From Vreelandella titanicae BH1 (GTDB taxonomy: Bacteria > Pseudomonadota > Gammaproteobacteria > Pseudomonadales > Halomonadaceae), in contig NZ_AOPO01000020.1 in the NCBI RefSeq assembly GCF_000336575.1, positions 1-64,000 of the forward strand: 64,000 bases of DNA, written 5' to 3'. Within the stretch, counting starts at the first letter, position 1; every line of letters begins with the position of its first letter. The position numbers and the translations under genes were made by a program. The notes under the pieces are model-generated. The model saw only the letters and a list, made by a program, of their open reading frames with translations, did not search any database and had not been told where the DNA came from. Below are positions 54,009-63,736 of this stretch, one piece after another.

Positions 54009-56021
54009 GTGTCCATGTACCACCCGCGGTTGCAGTCGTTTGGAGCTCTGCTGGTTTTAGATGCCGATTGTCGCCGCATTCAAGCCAGTAGCACCAACTT
54101 AACCCGCTTGACCGGTATTGAGCGCCCTGAAAATGGGCCGCACACTCTTGCCTATGTGTTAGGAAAACGGCTAAGCCAGCGGGTGCGCCGCGAGTTGCAG
54201 GGGCAGCAGAAACTCTCCGGCCCGCTGGTGTTTATTCGTTCCAAGCATAGCTACATGCGTTTTCAGCTCTATGCTTACCGAGCAGGTGGGAAGGTCATCG
54301 TCGAGATTGAGCCACTCAACCCCCAAGGTAAGCGCCGCCTGCTTGGCACAGTCAATGAGCGGCTGATGCATTTAGCCGACGCAACCCACCAGGAAGAGCT
54401 GCTCGACTGCTTGGTTAACGCTATTCAACAGCTCACCGGCCATGATCGCGTCACCGTGTGCCATTTCGACAGTGATTGGCATGGTTTAATGGTTGCCGAA
54501 GCGCTGGGCAACCAGCTGCCTTCGCTGTTGGGTCAGCGCTTCCCCTCAAGCGACTTCCCTGTCGCCTTACGCAAAAGTTACCAACTTTACCCCGTTCGGT
54601 TAATTGAAGACGTCGATGCGCCGCCTGAAACGCTGACTCCCGCCTACTCGGGAGTCAGCCTTAGCGGCAGCTTTTTACGCGCCCCTGCCCCTGAGCGGCA
54701 GCGGTATTTAAATCGCCTGGGGGTGCGTGGGTCATTCAGTTTGGCCATGCAGGGGGATACTGGCTTATGGGGTCTAGTGTTTTGCCATTCGCCAGCACCG
54801 CACTCGGTTGCACCCCCCGTGCGTGATGCCGTTCGCACCCTCGTGCAAATGGCCACCCAGCGCATGCTGTTGCTACGGGCGCGTCAAGAAGCCCGCTACC
54901 TACAACGGGTTCAGGATAGCCTCGTGCTCAGTGCGCGAACGCGCAGCGAGCCGCAAAGTCCCCAACAGTTACTTCATGAGCAGGCGGCTATCTGGATGAA
55001 GCTGTTTCGCGCCCATGGCGTGGTGCTGTGGGTGAATGGTGGCGCTTATCAAGCGGGTGTGACGCCGACTCCAGAAGCGATAAGCCAGTTTGTGCTGCGC
55101 CTGGAAAGAACTCATGTACATAGCGGCCCTTGGTGCACGCGCGAAATCGGCAAAGAGACGTTAACCGCTTCGCTAGCCATGCCCGAGCAGTGTGGGGCTC
55201 TAGCAGTGCCGCTGCCAATGAGTTCGACCCAGCGCGCCTGGCTGATTTTTTTTCGCCCCGAGCAGGTGGAAACGCTGTATTGGGCGATGCAGCCTACAAC
55301 CAACCCTAAACCGGCCGTGATATTGGCTCCATCGGTTGCTTGGTCTGAAGAGGTAGTCGGCAGAAGTGAAGCGTGGCTGCGGGTAGAGCGCTTAGCGGCG
55401 GTAGACTTGGGGGAAGACCTGACGCTGGCGATTTCTGCCTATGAAATTAGCTCACTGAATATGCACCTGGAGCACGAACGCAAAGCCCTTGCCGAAGCCA
55501 ACCAGCGTCTTGAGCAATTAGCCCATTTCGATCCTCTAACCAAGGTGTGGAACCGTTACCGCATCGAAGAAGCGATCAATGCAGAGCTGGTGGCTGCCAA
55601 GCGCTATGCGGCCGCTTTTGCCTTGCTACTGTTCGATGTGGATAACTTTAAGCAGATCAACGATGCTCACGGCCATAGCGTGGGTGACGATGTGCTGGTG
55701 GCCCTGGCGCGCTTAGTGGAAAGCTCGCTGCGTGGCTGCGACCACCTGGGCCGTTGGGGAGGCGAAGAGTTTATTGTGCTGGCGACTCATTCCGATGTTG
55801 ATGCCGCCACTGGCCTGGCTGAGCGGCTGCGCTCGCTGGTAGAAGAGCTGCGTATAGAGGGCGTTGAGCAAACGGTTACAGTGAGTATCGGTGTCGCCGT
55901 TTGGCAGCCGGGTGACAGCTGTAAAACCCTTATCTCCCGGGCTGATGACGCCATGTACCGCGCTAAGCATGGCGGACGCAACCGCGTTGAAATGGCGCTT
56001 GAGCCTGTGGTGCTGATTTAA
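54009..56021 (+). CDS. Phytochrome-like diguanylate cyclase (PAS-GAF-PHY-GGDEF)
   Basis: The 670-residue protein has the bacteriophytochrome layout. A PAS domain (4-105) begins Y-H-P-R-L-Q-S-F-G-A-L-L. A GAF domain (115-290) has H-F-D-S-D-W-H-G and F-P-S-S-D-F-P (usually D-I-P). A PHY-like domain (300-480) has W-S-E-E-V-V-G-R-S. A GGDEF domain (505-662) has G-G-E-E-F at 584-588 and I-site R-G-C-D at 575-578. The biliverdin Cys that precedes the PAS in bacteriophytochromes is missing, because the protein starts at M-S-M-Y-H. The conserved GAF His in S-P-x-H is Arg here. It probably makes c-di-GMP but may bind no bilin. It is 17 bases after the motD-type gene. Confidence 0.87.
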   Translation: MSMYHPRLQSFGALLVLDADCRRIQASSTNLTRLTGIERPENGPHTLAYVLGKRLSQRVRRELQGQQKLSGPLVFIRSKHSYMRFQLYAYRAGGKVIVEIEPLNPQGKRRLLGTVNERLMHLADATHQEELLDCLVNAIQQLTGHDRVTVCHFDSDWHGLMVAEALGNQLPSLLGQRFPSSDFPVALRKSYQLYPVRLIEDVDAPPETLTPAYSGVSLSGSFLRAPAPERQRYLNRLGVRGSFSLAMQGDTGLWGLVFCHSPAPHSVAPPVRDAVRTLVQMATQRMLLLRARQEARYLQRVQDSLVLSARTRSEPQSPQQLLHEQAAIWMKLFRAHGVVLWVNGGAYQAGVTPTPEAISQFVLRLERTHVHSGPWCTREIGKETLTASLAMPEQCGALAVPLPMSSTQRAWLIFFRPEQVETLYWAMQPTTNPKPAVILAPSVAWSEEVVGRSEAWLRVERLAAVDLGEDLTLAISAYEISSLNMHLEHERKALAEANQRLEQLAHFDPLTKVWNRYRIEEAINAELVAAKRYAAAFALLLFDVDNFKQINDAHGHSVGDDVLVALARLVESSLRGCDHLGRWGGEEFIVLATHSDVDAATGLAERLRSLVEELRIEGVEQTVTVSIGVAVWQPGDSCKTLISRADDAMYRAKHGGRNRVEMALEPVVLI

Positions 56022-56029
56022 GCAAACCT

Positions 56030-56632
56030 TTAGGTGCCACTACCTTCACACTGGGTGAGCATCCGGTTGATCGCCGCATCGGCGCCTTTTAGGCTAAAGG
56101 TCATATACCACGGCTCGCGCTCGTCCTGGTCGAAGCCGAGAAATAGCTGCTCCCCCTGGCGCATGTCGGCCATCAGTGATGCCAAGTCACTTAAATAAAA
56201 GTGAGCATAAAACCCGTCATCGCCGCGCTCAGTGATAAATTCCGCCATGGTGTCGATAACGGGCCGCTCATCGATGCGCAGCCGAGTGGGCACCAGGTTT
56301 ACTGTACGGCTCTCTCCCTGCTGCTGCTCAAGGGTGACGCGCATCTCCAGCCAGGGTAAATCGCAAACGCCCGAGGTGGCATTCAAGCTCAGCGTCGCAT
56401 CCGAGTAGCTGTGGGTTTCTACCGCCCGATAGTGGCGTTCGCCCCCCAGTGAGAGCGTCATTGACTGCCAATGGTCGTGGGTGGCCACATCGTCGGTATT
56501 GAAGGTGGTCGCGTTAGCGACGGGCGTAGCGACCATCCACATGGTCGCTATCGCCACAACGGTAAACGTGAGCGTGCAAAGATACTGGGATGGAGAGCGC
56601 AGGAAGTGAGTTGCGGACATGATTAAAGCCAT
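56030..56632 (-). CDS. Secreted protein of unknown function
   Basis: I do not recognise this 200-residue protein. It has an N-terminal hydrophobic stretch (about 19-40) with a likely signal cleavage near A-N-A, and a mature beta-rich part. Two cysteines (in G-V-C-D-L and near the C-terminus in L-T-Q-C-E) could form a disulphide. It is convergent with the diguanylate cyclase, with an 8-base gap, and divergent from nrdJa. A periplasmic location is inferred. Start could be the second Met (56620). Confidence 0.7.
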   Translation of the reverse strand: MALIMSATHFLRSPSQYLCTLTFTVVAIATMWMVATPVANATTFNTDDVATHDHWQSMTLSLGGERHYRAVETHSYSDATLSLNATSGVCDLPWLEMRVTLEQQQGESRTVNLVPTRLRIDERPVIDTMAEFITERGDDGFYAHFYLSDLASLMADMRQGEQLFLGFDQDEREPWYMTFSLKGADAAINRMLTQCEGSGT

Positions 56633-56692
56633 TTAACCCAAAACCCCAGTCTATATCGTGTTTGGGATTGGCAAAATAGTAACGCGCTGATT

Positions 56693-56739
56693 TTCCTATA
56701 TATGGTAGAAAAAATTAAAAAAAGTGCCTCATATGGTGG
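56693..56739 (+). promoter_or_regulatory. Possible pair of NrdR boxes upstream of nrdJa
   Basis: Two sites, 56693-56708 and 56724-56739, each fit the right half of the NrdR box (consensus tATaTwGtGt) moderately well, with centres 31 bases apart, the usual spacing. A third half-match lies at 56646-56661. Left halves are poor. TATAAT hexamers at 56773 and 56795 could be -10 elements. Confidence 0.4.
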
Positions 56740-56829
56740 GAGGTCACGTCTATACTTCACTTCGATGCTACGTATAATCGCCCTATTTGAGCGCTATAAT
56801 TCACCCTCGCTGTGAAGGAGTTTTGCGAC

Positions 56830-58941
56830 ATGAGCACCGCTGCCAAGGCTATGAAGACCTCTAACGATGTCCCTATGCAGGCCCCCTCGCGGGAAATATG
56901 GGACGCCAAATACCGTCTCAAGGATCGTCATAGCCAACCCGTTGATCAGGACGTTGGTGCTACGTTTGAACGGGTTGCTCGTGCCCTGGCAGCGGTGGAG
57001 GGAGATAAAGCGGAAGAGTGGTTGCCCAAATTTCGCTGGGCGTTGGAAAACGGCGCCATTCCTGCCGGTCGTATTCTCTCCAACGCGGGGGCTGAGGCCT
57101 ACAAGCCTGCGGTGAGCCTGATTAACTGCACTGTCTCCCGCACCATTCGTGACTCCATGCGCGATATCCTCGACTCAGTGGTCGATGCGGGTATGACGCT
57201 GAAATCCGGGGCGGGTATCGGCTACGACTTCTCGACGCTGCGTCATAAGGGCGCGTTCGTATTCGGCGCTGGCGCGGGCACCAACGGTCCACTGGCGTTT
57301 ATGGATATCTACGACAAGATGTGCTTCACCGTCGCCTCTGCTGGTGGTCGGCGTGGTGCCCAGATGGGCACCTTTGACGTGGGGCATCCGGACGTACGTG
57401 AGTTTATTCAGGCTAAGCGCGAAGCGGGGCGCCTACGACAGTTTAACCTCAGCTTGCTGATCACCGACGAATTTATGGAAGCGGTCAAGAACAATGCTGA
57501 CTGGCCGCTGGCTTTTCCGCTGCACCCCGGTGAGAAAGAGGATGTCAAAGCGGAAGACCTGATCTACCGCGACTGGCCGGTGGTTGAAGAGGGCTACACG
57601 GTCGATGCCGAAGGCCGCGTCGCCTGCCGCATTGTTGAAGTGATTAAAGCGCGCGAGTTGTGGGACACCATCATGTCCTCCACCTACGACTACGCCGAGC
57701 CCGGCTTTATCCTCATCGACCAGGTTAATCGGATGAACAACAACTGGTTCTGCGAAGATATCCGTGCGACGAATCCCTGTGGCGAACAGCCGTTACCGCC
57801 AGAAGGCGCCTGCCTGCTGGGTTCTGTCAACCTAACCAAGTTTGTGATCGACCCCTTTGGCGCCGAGCCGCGCTTTGATTGGGAACGCTATCGCAAAGTG
57901 GTGGCGATCTTCACCCGTATGCTCGACAACGTGGTGGAAATTGCTGGTCTACCGCTGCCCCAGCAGCAGCGTGAGATTGAAGCCAAGCGTCGCCACGGCA
58001 TGGGTTTTCTAGGCTTAGGGTCGACGCTTACTATGTTAAAGATTCCCTACGGCTCTAAGCAGTCACTGGTATTCACCGATGAAGTCAGCCGTCATTTAGC
58101 CATTGAGGGCTGGAAACAGGCGCTGGAGCTTTCTCAAGAGAAGGGCATGGCGCCGGTGCTCGAACAGGAGCACACCATTACCCCCAAAATGCTGCGTGAG
58201 CGGCCACAGTTGGCTAAAGATGGCTACGAAGTGGGTGATCAAGTGCCAGGGCGCATTCTGCACGCCCGTTACAGCCAATATATGGCCCAAGTGGCCGAGC
58301 ATGAGCCGGAGTTGGTGGCGCAACTGGCCGAGCACGGCGCGCGCTTTACCCACCACAGCTCGATCGCGCCGACCGGCACGATCAGCCTGTCGATGGGTAA
58401 CAACGCCTCCAACGGTATCGAACCCTCCTTCTCGCATCGCTATTTCCGCAATATTATTCAGTCGGGCAAGAAGACCAAAGAGCAGGTCGAAGTCGTCTCC
58501 TTTGAGCTGGCCGCCTACCGTCACTTTATTGCATCTGATGCGGTGGACAGCGACCTGCCTGACTACTTCGTTACCGCCGATGCGATATCTCCCGAACAGC
58601 ACGTTGCCGTTCAAGCCGCCGCCCAGCACTGGGTGGATTCAGCGATCTCGAAAACGGTCAATGTGCCTACCGAGTTCCCCTTTGAACAGTTCCAGAACCT
58701 CTATTTGCAGGCTTATGAAAGCCGCTTAAAAGGCTGCACTACTTTTCGCTTTAATCCCGAAGCTTTCCAGGGCGTGCTCGTGCGGGAAGATGATCTTAAA
58801 AACACGACCTACGTATTCGAACTGGAAAACGGTGAAACCCTCGAACTAGCCGGGGATGAGAAGGTGATTTACGACGGTGAAGAGCATAACGCTGCCAACC
58901 TCTTTGATGGCTTAAAAGAAGGCACCTACGGCAAATGGTGA
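56830..58941 (+). CDS. nrdJa: Vitamin B12-dependent ribonucleotide reductase, large part (NrdJa)
   Basis: NrdJ reduces ribonucleotides to deoxyribonucleotides using adenosylcobalamin, with or without oxygen. From ATG 56830 (AAGGAG 9 bases upstream; a GTG at 56812 is less likely) the product is 703 residues. It contains substrate-site motifs N-P-C-G-E-Q-P-L-P and A-P-T-G-T-I-S-L, and early D-S-M-R-D-I-L and S-G-A-G-I-G-Y-D-F-S-T-L-R segments. It lacks the zinc-finger C-terminal tail, which is supplied by the next gene. This is the split form known from Pseudomonas aeruginosa. Confidence 0.93.
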   Translation: MSTAAKAMKTSNDVPMQAPSREIWDAKYRLKDRHSQPVDQDVGATFERVARALAAVEGDKAEEWLPKFRWALENGAIPAGRILSNAGAEAYKPAVSLINCTVSRTIRDSMRDILDSVVDAGMTLKSGAGIGYDFSTLRHKGAFVFGAGAGTNGPLAFMDIYDKMCFTVASAGGRRGAQMGTFDVGHPDVREFIQAKREAGRLRQFNLSLLITDEFMEAVKNNADWPLAFPLHPGEKEDVKAEDLIYRDWPVVEEGYTVDAEGRVACRIVEVIKARELWDTIMSSTYDYAEPGFILIDQVNRMNNNWFCEDIRATNPCGEQPLPPEGACLLGSVNLTKFVIDPFGAEPRFDWERYRKVVAIFTRMLDNVVEIAGLPLPQQQREIEAKRRHGMGFLGLGSTLTMLKIPYGSKQSLVFTDEVSRHLAIEGWKQALELSQEKGMAPVLEQEHTITPKMLRERPQLAKDGYEVGDQVPGRILHARYSQYMAQVAEHEPELVAQLAEHGARFTHHSSIAPTGTISLSMGNNASNGIEPSFSHRYFRNIIQSGKKTKEQVEVVSFELAAYRHFIASDAVDSDLPDYFVTADAISPEQHVAVQAAAQHWVDSAISKTVNVPTEFPFEQFQNLYLQAYESRLKGCTTFRFNPEAFQGVLVREDDLKNTTYVFELENGETLELAGDEKVIYDGEEHNAANLFDGLKEGTYGKW

Positions 58942-58986
58942 TGCTGCGTTAAGCGCCACCTGTTTAAAAACGCACACCTTTGCTAA

Positions 58987-59793
58987 GTGGAGAACACCAT
59001 GGCTGTAGAAATTACTTCAAAAATTGTGGGTTACCGTATCAAGCAGCAGGAGCAGGCCGTTCCCGTTCCTGAGCTACAAGATGAAGATCCGCTAACGGTG
59101 CGTATACCTTCCCGTCCGGAAGGCACGTTGGAAGCCGTGTCTGAAAAGATTTCATACGTAGGCGCGGAAGGGCGCAAAAAAGTCTATTTGCTGGTGTCGT
59201 TTATGCCAGTGGAAGGCGTGATTGGCAGTAAGCGCGTGGTGATTGAGCGCCCGGTGGAGTTCTTTTTTCCGTCAGGGCAGCTCTCCAGCGAGCACCAGTG
59301 GATCACCGCGACCATGCGCAGCCTTTCGCTGGCGGCCCGTGGTGGTTACGTCACACAAGCGGTGGCGGATCTGCGCAAAGTGGCCTGGGACAAAGGCTTG
59401 GTGCGCTGTGGCATGAACCGCTGGAACAAGCCAATGTTCCACGATTCGGAAGTGGCGGCGATTGCCTGGTCGATTCAGCAGATTCTTTATCGCCGCGGTT
59501 TTCTAGATCGGGATGGCAACCAGGTGCCGGTTGAAAAGCTGGTAGAGCGTTATGCTCATCGTATGGCTCACGGCCACGCTTGGCAGCCCGGTGCTGAAGA
59601 CGAAGCTAATGATGCACCCATTGAAACAGGCGCGGTGGAGTCGATTGGCGGTGATAAGGCAACGAAGGGAAAAAAGCCTGAAGGCAGTGGCCCAGCCATA
59701 GTGGGTAACTGCCCCGAGTGCCGCGGTGAGCTGATCATGATGGATGGCTGCCCGACCTGCTATGCTGGCTGCGGCTGGTCAAAGTGTGGTTAG
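58987..59793 (+). CDS. nrdJb: Vitamin B12-dependent ribonucleotide reductase, C-terminal part (NrdJb)
   Basis: This 268-residue protein is the second half of a split class II reductase. The C-terminus carries four to five cysteines in the pattern C-P-E-C, C-P-T-C and a final C-G-W-S-K-C-G, the zinc-ribbon and redox-active tail that re-reduces the NrdJa active site. It is 45 bases after nrdJa. The first ATG used is likely 59002 (A-V-E-I-T) or the upstream one at 58987. Both genes are likely on one transcript. Confidence 0.9.
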   Translation: MENTMAVEITSKIVGYRIKQQEQAVPVPELQDEDPLTVRIPSRPEGTLEAVSEKISYVGAEGRKKVYLLVSFMPVEGVIGSKRVVIERPVEFFFPSGQLSSEHQWITATMRSLSLAARGGYVTQAVADLRKVAWDKGLVRCGMNRWNKPMFHDSEVAAIAWSIQQILYRRGFLDRDGNQVPVEKLVERYAHRMAHGHAWQPGAEDEANDAPIETGAVESIGGDKATKGKKPEGSGPAIVGNCPECRGELIMMDGCPTCYAGCGWSKCG

Positions 59794-59798
59794 TTTTC

Positions 59799-60560
59799 TC
59801 AGGTGGAATCGCCTAACAGTGGCCGGACATTGTCGGTGAGGTAGCAATCGTCAAATTCACCTTCGGTGCATAGCGCGGATAAGTCTGGAATGGTGACATG
59901 GTGGCGGTCGCGAAATACTAGGCCGTCTTCACTAAGCGCCGTAAAGGTGCGGCTAACGTGTACCGGGCTTAGCCCGAGCACATCGGCTAACTGCTCCTGT
60001 GAGAGCGGCAGGCGGAACTGGTTGCTAATATCCGGGTTGGTTTGGCGCAGCCTTAAATACATTTCATACAGAAAATGCGCCATTTTCTTACGTGCACTGC
60101 GTCTGGCCAGAGTGACGAGGCGCTCAGTGAGCAGCGCCTGCTGACGGCTGCCAATGGCAAACATCACCGAGGTGAGAGGCAGCGAATGGCGAAATATTTC
60201 CAGCATACGTTTATGCGGGAAATGACAAATCACGCCATCATCAATCATGCGCACATTTTCAAGCCGCTGCGAGAAGGCAAACTCGCGCAACCCGATGATA
60301 TCGCCCGGCAAAAACACTTCGAGAATCTGTCGGTCACCATTCTCTAAGTGACGGTAGGAGTAGGCCCAACCACTTTTTAGCGTGCAAAACTCATTGGCCG
60401 CATCGCCCATCTCCCAGAGTAGCGTGCCCGACTTAATATTGGTTGGGCTCTCCTCTAGCGCCATGAGCAATCCCTTCTCATCATCGCTTAATGAGCAGTA
60501 GTGATTGAAGTGCTTAATAATACAGCTGTTTTCCTGACCCACGACGTATCCCTCCAGCAC
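59799..60560 (-). CDS. Crp/Fnr-family transcriptional regulator
   Basis: The 253-residue protein has a cyclic-nucleotide-type sensory domain (about 30-140) with L-E-V-F-L-P-G-D-I-I-G-L-R-E-F, and a C-terminal winged helix with L-S-Q-E-Q-L-A-D-V-L-G-L-S-P-V-H-V-S-R. The recognition helix lacks the E-x-x-S-R pattern of Fnr. The N-terminal Cys pattern of Fnr iron-sulphur proteins is also absent, so it is probably not an oxygen-sensing Fnr/Anr. Its ligand is unknown. It converges with nrdJb, with a 5-base gap. Confidence 0.9.
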   Translation of the reverse strand: MLEGYVVGQENSCIIKHFNHYCSLSDDEKGLLMALEESPTNIKSGTLLWEMGDAANEFCTLKSGWAYSYRHLENGDRQILEVFLPGDIIGLREFAFSQRLENVRMIDDGVICHFPHKRMLEIFRHSLPLTSVMFAIGSRQQALLTERLVTLARRSARKKMAHFLYEMYLRLRQTNPDISNQFRLPLSQEQLADVLGLSPVHVSRTFTALSEDGLVFRDRHHVTIPDLSALCTEGEFDDCYLTDNVRPLLGDST

Positions 60561-60662
60561 AGGATTGGATAATACTGCTAACGATTATCTGCCCGCCACT
60601 ATAAACGATGTGGCCATCTACTGCGTCGCCCAAATAGGCTAACTAGCGTACCTATTTAGCCT

Positions 60663-60683
60663 GGGGTGAGCAGCGCTCACCCC
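60663..60683. terminator. Hairpin downstream of uvrA
   Basis: A perfect 9-base stem (GGGGTGAGC/GCTCACCCC) with a 3-base loop sits 14 bases after the uvrA stop, on the minus-strand path toward the Crp/Fnr gene. A second, overlapping AAATAGG/CCTATTT repeat lies just beyond. No clear T tract follows, so termination is likely but not certain. Confidence 0.6.
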
Positions 60684-60696
60684 TCGAAAACCAGCG

Positions 60697-63543
60697 TCAA
60701 CGCTTCGTTGCACGCTTGCCTCGCGCGAGCAGCGGCGCTAAGAAGCGGCCGGTATGCGAAACGTCCTGTTTGGCGAGCTGTTCCGGCGTGCCCTCGGCGA
60801 TGATCTGTCCGCCACCTGAACCCCCTTCGGGGCCAAGATCGACAATCCAGTCGGCGGTTTTGATCACATCCAGGTTGTGCTCAATCACCACGATGGTATT
60901 GCCGTGATCGCGCAGACGGTGAAGTACCGTCAGCAGTTGGCGAATATCCTCAAAGTGCAGGCCGGTGGTGGGCTCATCCAAGATATACAGCGTTTTGCCG
61001 GTATCACGCTTGGCCAATTCACGGGCGAGTTTAACCCGCTGCGCTTCGCCACCGGAAAGGGTGGTGGCGCTCTGCCCTAAGCGAATGTAGGAAAGGCCTA
61101 CATCTAGCAAGGTTTGCAGGCGACGTGCAATGGCGGGCACTGGGCTAAAGAACTCCAGGGCGTCTTCCACCGTCATGGCCAGCACTTCGTGGATGGTTTT
61201 ACCCTTGTAATGAATGTCCAGGGTTTCGCGGTTGTAGCGTTTGCCCTTACAGACATCGCAGGGCACGTAGATATCCGGCAGAAAGTGCATCTCTACCTTG
61301 ATCATGCCTTCGCCCTGGCACGCCTCGCAGCGCCCACCCTTGACGTTAAAACTAAAACGACCGGGCTTATAGCCCCGGGAACGCGCTTCTTGGGTGCCCG
61401 CAAACAGCTCGCGAATCGGCGTAAAAATACCCGTATAGGTGGCCGGGTTGGAGCGTGGCGTGCGACCAATCGGGCTCTGGTCGATATCGATGACTTTATC
61501 GAGCTGGTCGAGCCCCTCGATCTTCTCATAGGGCGCGGCGGTCAATGTCGTCGCGCGATTTAATTCGCGCGCCGCAATCGGCATCAAGGTACCGTTGATC
61601 AACGTCGACTTACCCGAGCCGGAAACGCCGGTAATGGCGATAAACAGCCCCAGCGGCAGGCTAAGGGTGACGTTCTGCAGGTTATTGCCGGTAGCGCCGC
61701 GCACAATCAGCTGCTTTTCTGGATTGCCGGGTATGCGGTAGGGCGGCACGGCAATTTCCCGGGAGCCAGATAAGTATTGGCCGGTCAGCGAGTTGGGGTT
61801 GTCCATCACATCTTGAGGGGTGCCCTGGGCAACGATTTCACCACCGTGGACGCCTGCCCCAGGGCCGATATCCAGCACGTGGTCGGCGGCGCGAATGGCG
61901 TCTTCATCGTGCTCTACCACAATCACGGTATTGCCCAGGTCACGCAGTCGCTCAAGGGTTTTCAGCAGTCGGTCGTTGTCGCGCTGATGCAAGCCAATCG
62001 ACGGCTCATCGAGAATATACATCACCCCGACCAGGCCTGCGCCAATTTGGCTGGCTAAACGGATACGCTGGGCTTCACCGCCGGATAGGGTGTCGGCGCT
62101 GCGCTCCAGGTTGAGATAGTCCAGCCCCACGTTGACCAGAAACTCTAGCCGGGCGTGAATCTCATGGACGATTTTATCGGCGATCTCACCTTTGCGTCCC
62201 GGCAGGCTTAAGTCGGCAAAGTAGCGCCACGCCTCGCCAATTGGAAAGCGCACAATCTCGGCGATATTGTGATCATCCACGTAAACATGACGCGACTCTT
62301 TACGCAGTCGCGAGCCGCTACAGGTGGCGCAGGGCTGCACGGCGATGTATTTGACCAGGTCATCGCGCACCATGTTGGATTCGGTTTCCCGATAGCGGCG
62401 CTGCATATTGGGCAGCACGCCCTCGAAAGCGTGTTCGCGGGTCACTTTACGGCCGCGATCGCCCACGTACACAAACGGGATCTGCTCGTCACCGCTGCCG
62501 TTTAAGATAACCTCCCGCTCGTGGCGGGCGAGCTCTTGCCAGGGCGTTTCCAGCTCAAAGCCGTAGTGCTTGGCCAGCGCCTGGAGCTGGGTAAAGTAGT
62601 AAATATTGCGCCGATCCCAGCCTTTGATCACGCCTTCGGCAAGCGATAGCTCCGGGTGGCTGATGAGCTTGTCCGGGTCGAAGTACTGCTGTACGCCTAG
62701 CCCGTCGCAGGTAGGGCAGGCGCCCGCAGGATTGTTGAACGAGAACATGCGTGGCTCAAGTTCCGCCAGCGAGTAGCCGCACACCGGGCAGGCAAAGCGC
62801 GATGAAAAGGCAATATCGTCGCGTTCACCGTCCATAAAGTGAATCATGGCGGTGCCGTCGGCGAGGTTCAGCGCGGTTTCAAAGGACTCCGCCAAACGTT
62901 GGGCAAGGTCGTCGCGCACTTTGAAGCGGTCAACGACGACGCTGATATCGTGCTTTTTGCGCTTATCCAGTGGTGCGATGTCGTCCAGTTCCAGCACTTG
63001 GCCATCGACCAGGGCGCGTACGAAGCCCTGGGCGCGCAGCTCGGCTAATAACTGTAAATGTTCGCCTTTGCGGCCTTTGACTACCGGCGCCAGCAGCATC
63101 AGCTTGGTGCCTTCGGCGAGGTTCATGACTTGGTCGACCATCTGCGAGATGGTCTGGGCTTCCAAGTCTTCGCCATGTTCTGGACAGCGGGGCGTCCCGG
63201 CACGCGCAAACAGCAGACGCAGGTAGTCGTAAATTTCGGTGATGGTGCCCACGGTCGAGCGCGGGTTGTGGGAAGTGGACTTCTGCTCAATGGAGATCGC
63301 AGGTGACAGCCCTTCGATGTGATCCACATCGGGCTTTTCCATCATCGACAGGAACTGGCGCGCATAAGTGGAGAGCGATTCCACGTAGCGGCGCTGCCCC
63401 TCGGCGTAAAGGGTGTCGAATGCTAACGACGATTTACCCGAGCCGGAGAGGCCGGTAATCACAATCAGCTTGTTACGGGGCAGCTCCACATCGATCTGCT
63501 TGAGGTTGTGGGTGCGGGCACCCCTGACCAGAATGCTGTCCAT
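60697..63543 (-). CDS. uvrA: Excinuclease ABC subunit A
   Basis: UvrA recognises damaged DNA and loads UvrB in nucleotide excision repair. From ATG 63543 the product is 948 residues and begins [15 protein letters not shown]. It has two ABC ATPase domains with Walker A G-L-S-G-S-G-K-S and G-V-S-G-S-G-K-S-T, signature L-S-G-G-E-A-Q-R twice, and zinc-type CxxC sets (C-P-V-C, C-P-T-C, C-E-A-C, C-D-V-C). The frame is open to 63615, but the internal start matches the family. I see no LexA box upstream. Confidence 0.97.
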   Translation of the reverse strand: MDSILVRGARTHNLKQIDVELPRNKLIVITGLSGSGKSSLAFDTLYAEGQRRYVESLSTYARQFLSMMEKPDVDHIEGLSPAISIEQKSTSHNPRSTVGTITEIYDYLRLLFARAGTPRCPEHGEDLEAQTISQMVDQVMNLAEGTKLMLLAPVVKGRKGEHLQLLAELRAQGFVRALVDGQVLELDDIAPLDKRKKHDISVVVDRFKVRDDLAQRLAESFETALNLADGTAMIHFMDGERDDIAFSSRFACPVCGYSLAELEPRMFSFNNPAGACPTCDGLGVQQYFDPDKLISHPELSLAEGVIKGWDRRNIYYFTQLQALAKHYGFELETPWQELARHEREVILNGSGDEQIPFVYVGDRGRKVTREHAFEGVLPNMQRRYRETESNMVRDDLVKYIAVQPCATCSGSRLRKESRHVYVDDHNIAEIVRFPIGEAWRYFADLSLPGRKGEIADKIVHEIHARLEFLVNVGLDYLNLERSADTLSGGEAQRIRLASQIGAGLVGVMYILDEPSIGLHQRDNDRLLKTLERLRDLGNTVIVVEHDEDAIRAADHVLDIGPGAGVHGGEIVAQGTPQDVMDNPNSLTGQYLSGSREIAVPPYRIPGNPEKQLIVRGATGNNLQNVTLSLPLGLFIAITGVSGSGKSTLINGTLMPIAARELNRATTLTAAPYEKIEGLDQLDKVIDIDQSPIGRTPRSNPATYTGIFTPIRELFAGTQEARSRGYKPGRFSFNVKGGRCEACQGEGMIKVEMHFLPDIYVPCDVCKGKRYNRETLDIHYKGKTIHEVLAMTVEDALEFFSPVPAIARRLQTLLDVGLSYIRLGQSATTLSGGEAQRVKLARELAKRDTGKTLYILDEPTTGLHFEDIRQLLTVLHRLRDHGNTIVVIEHNLDVIKTADWIVDLGPEGGSGGGQIIAEGTPEQLAKQDVSHTGRFLAPLLARGKRATKR

Positions 63544-63736
63544 CAACACCTCGAATCGCGCGGCAAAAGCGTGATTATACGTTTGTCGGCACCCTCCCGG
63601 CAAAACCGCTTTCATAACCCAAGATAACCTGCGGCAACTCGCGACGTTTCCAGCGCCAGCCCAAACCGCTAGAATAGAGGATTGTCACAATCCACTCTGA
63701 CTCACCACATGCTTAACCACCATATAAAAGGGCATT
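63544..63736. other. Divergent uvrA/MFS intergenic region
   Basis: About 190 bases separate uvrA and the divergent MFS gene. A TAGAAT hexamer (about 63670) could be a -10 for the MFS gene. No LexA box (CTGT-N8-ACAG) is visible, so SOS control of uvrA is not supported here. Confidence 0.4.

Noticed and set aside
56633-56829. Cobalamin riboswitch before nrdJa
   Set aside because: No B12-box-like sequence or extended folded leader is visible in less than 200 bases.
58096-58729. Long open frames on both strands inside nrdJa
   Set aside because: They overlap conserved NrdJ motifs; the composition is that of shifted-frame shadows.
59799-60560. Calling the regulator Anr/Fnr
   Set aside because: It lacks the N-terminal cysteine cluster and the E-x-x-S-R recognition helix of Fnr-type oxygen sensors.
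63544-63736. LexA/SOS box upstream of uvrA
   Set aside because: No CTGT-N8-ACAG match was found; a GGATTGT...ACAATCC repeat is too short and not a LexA site.
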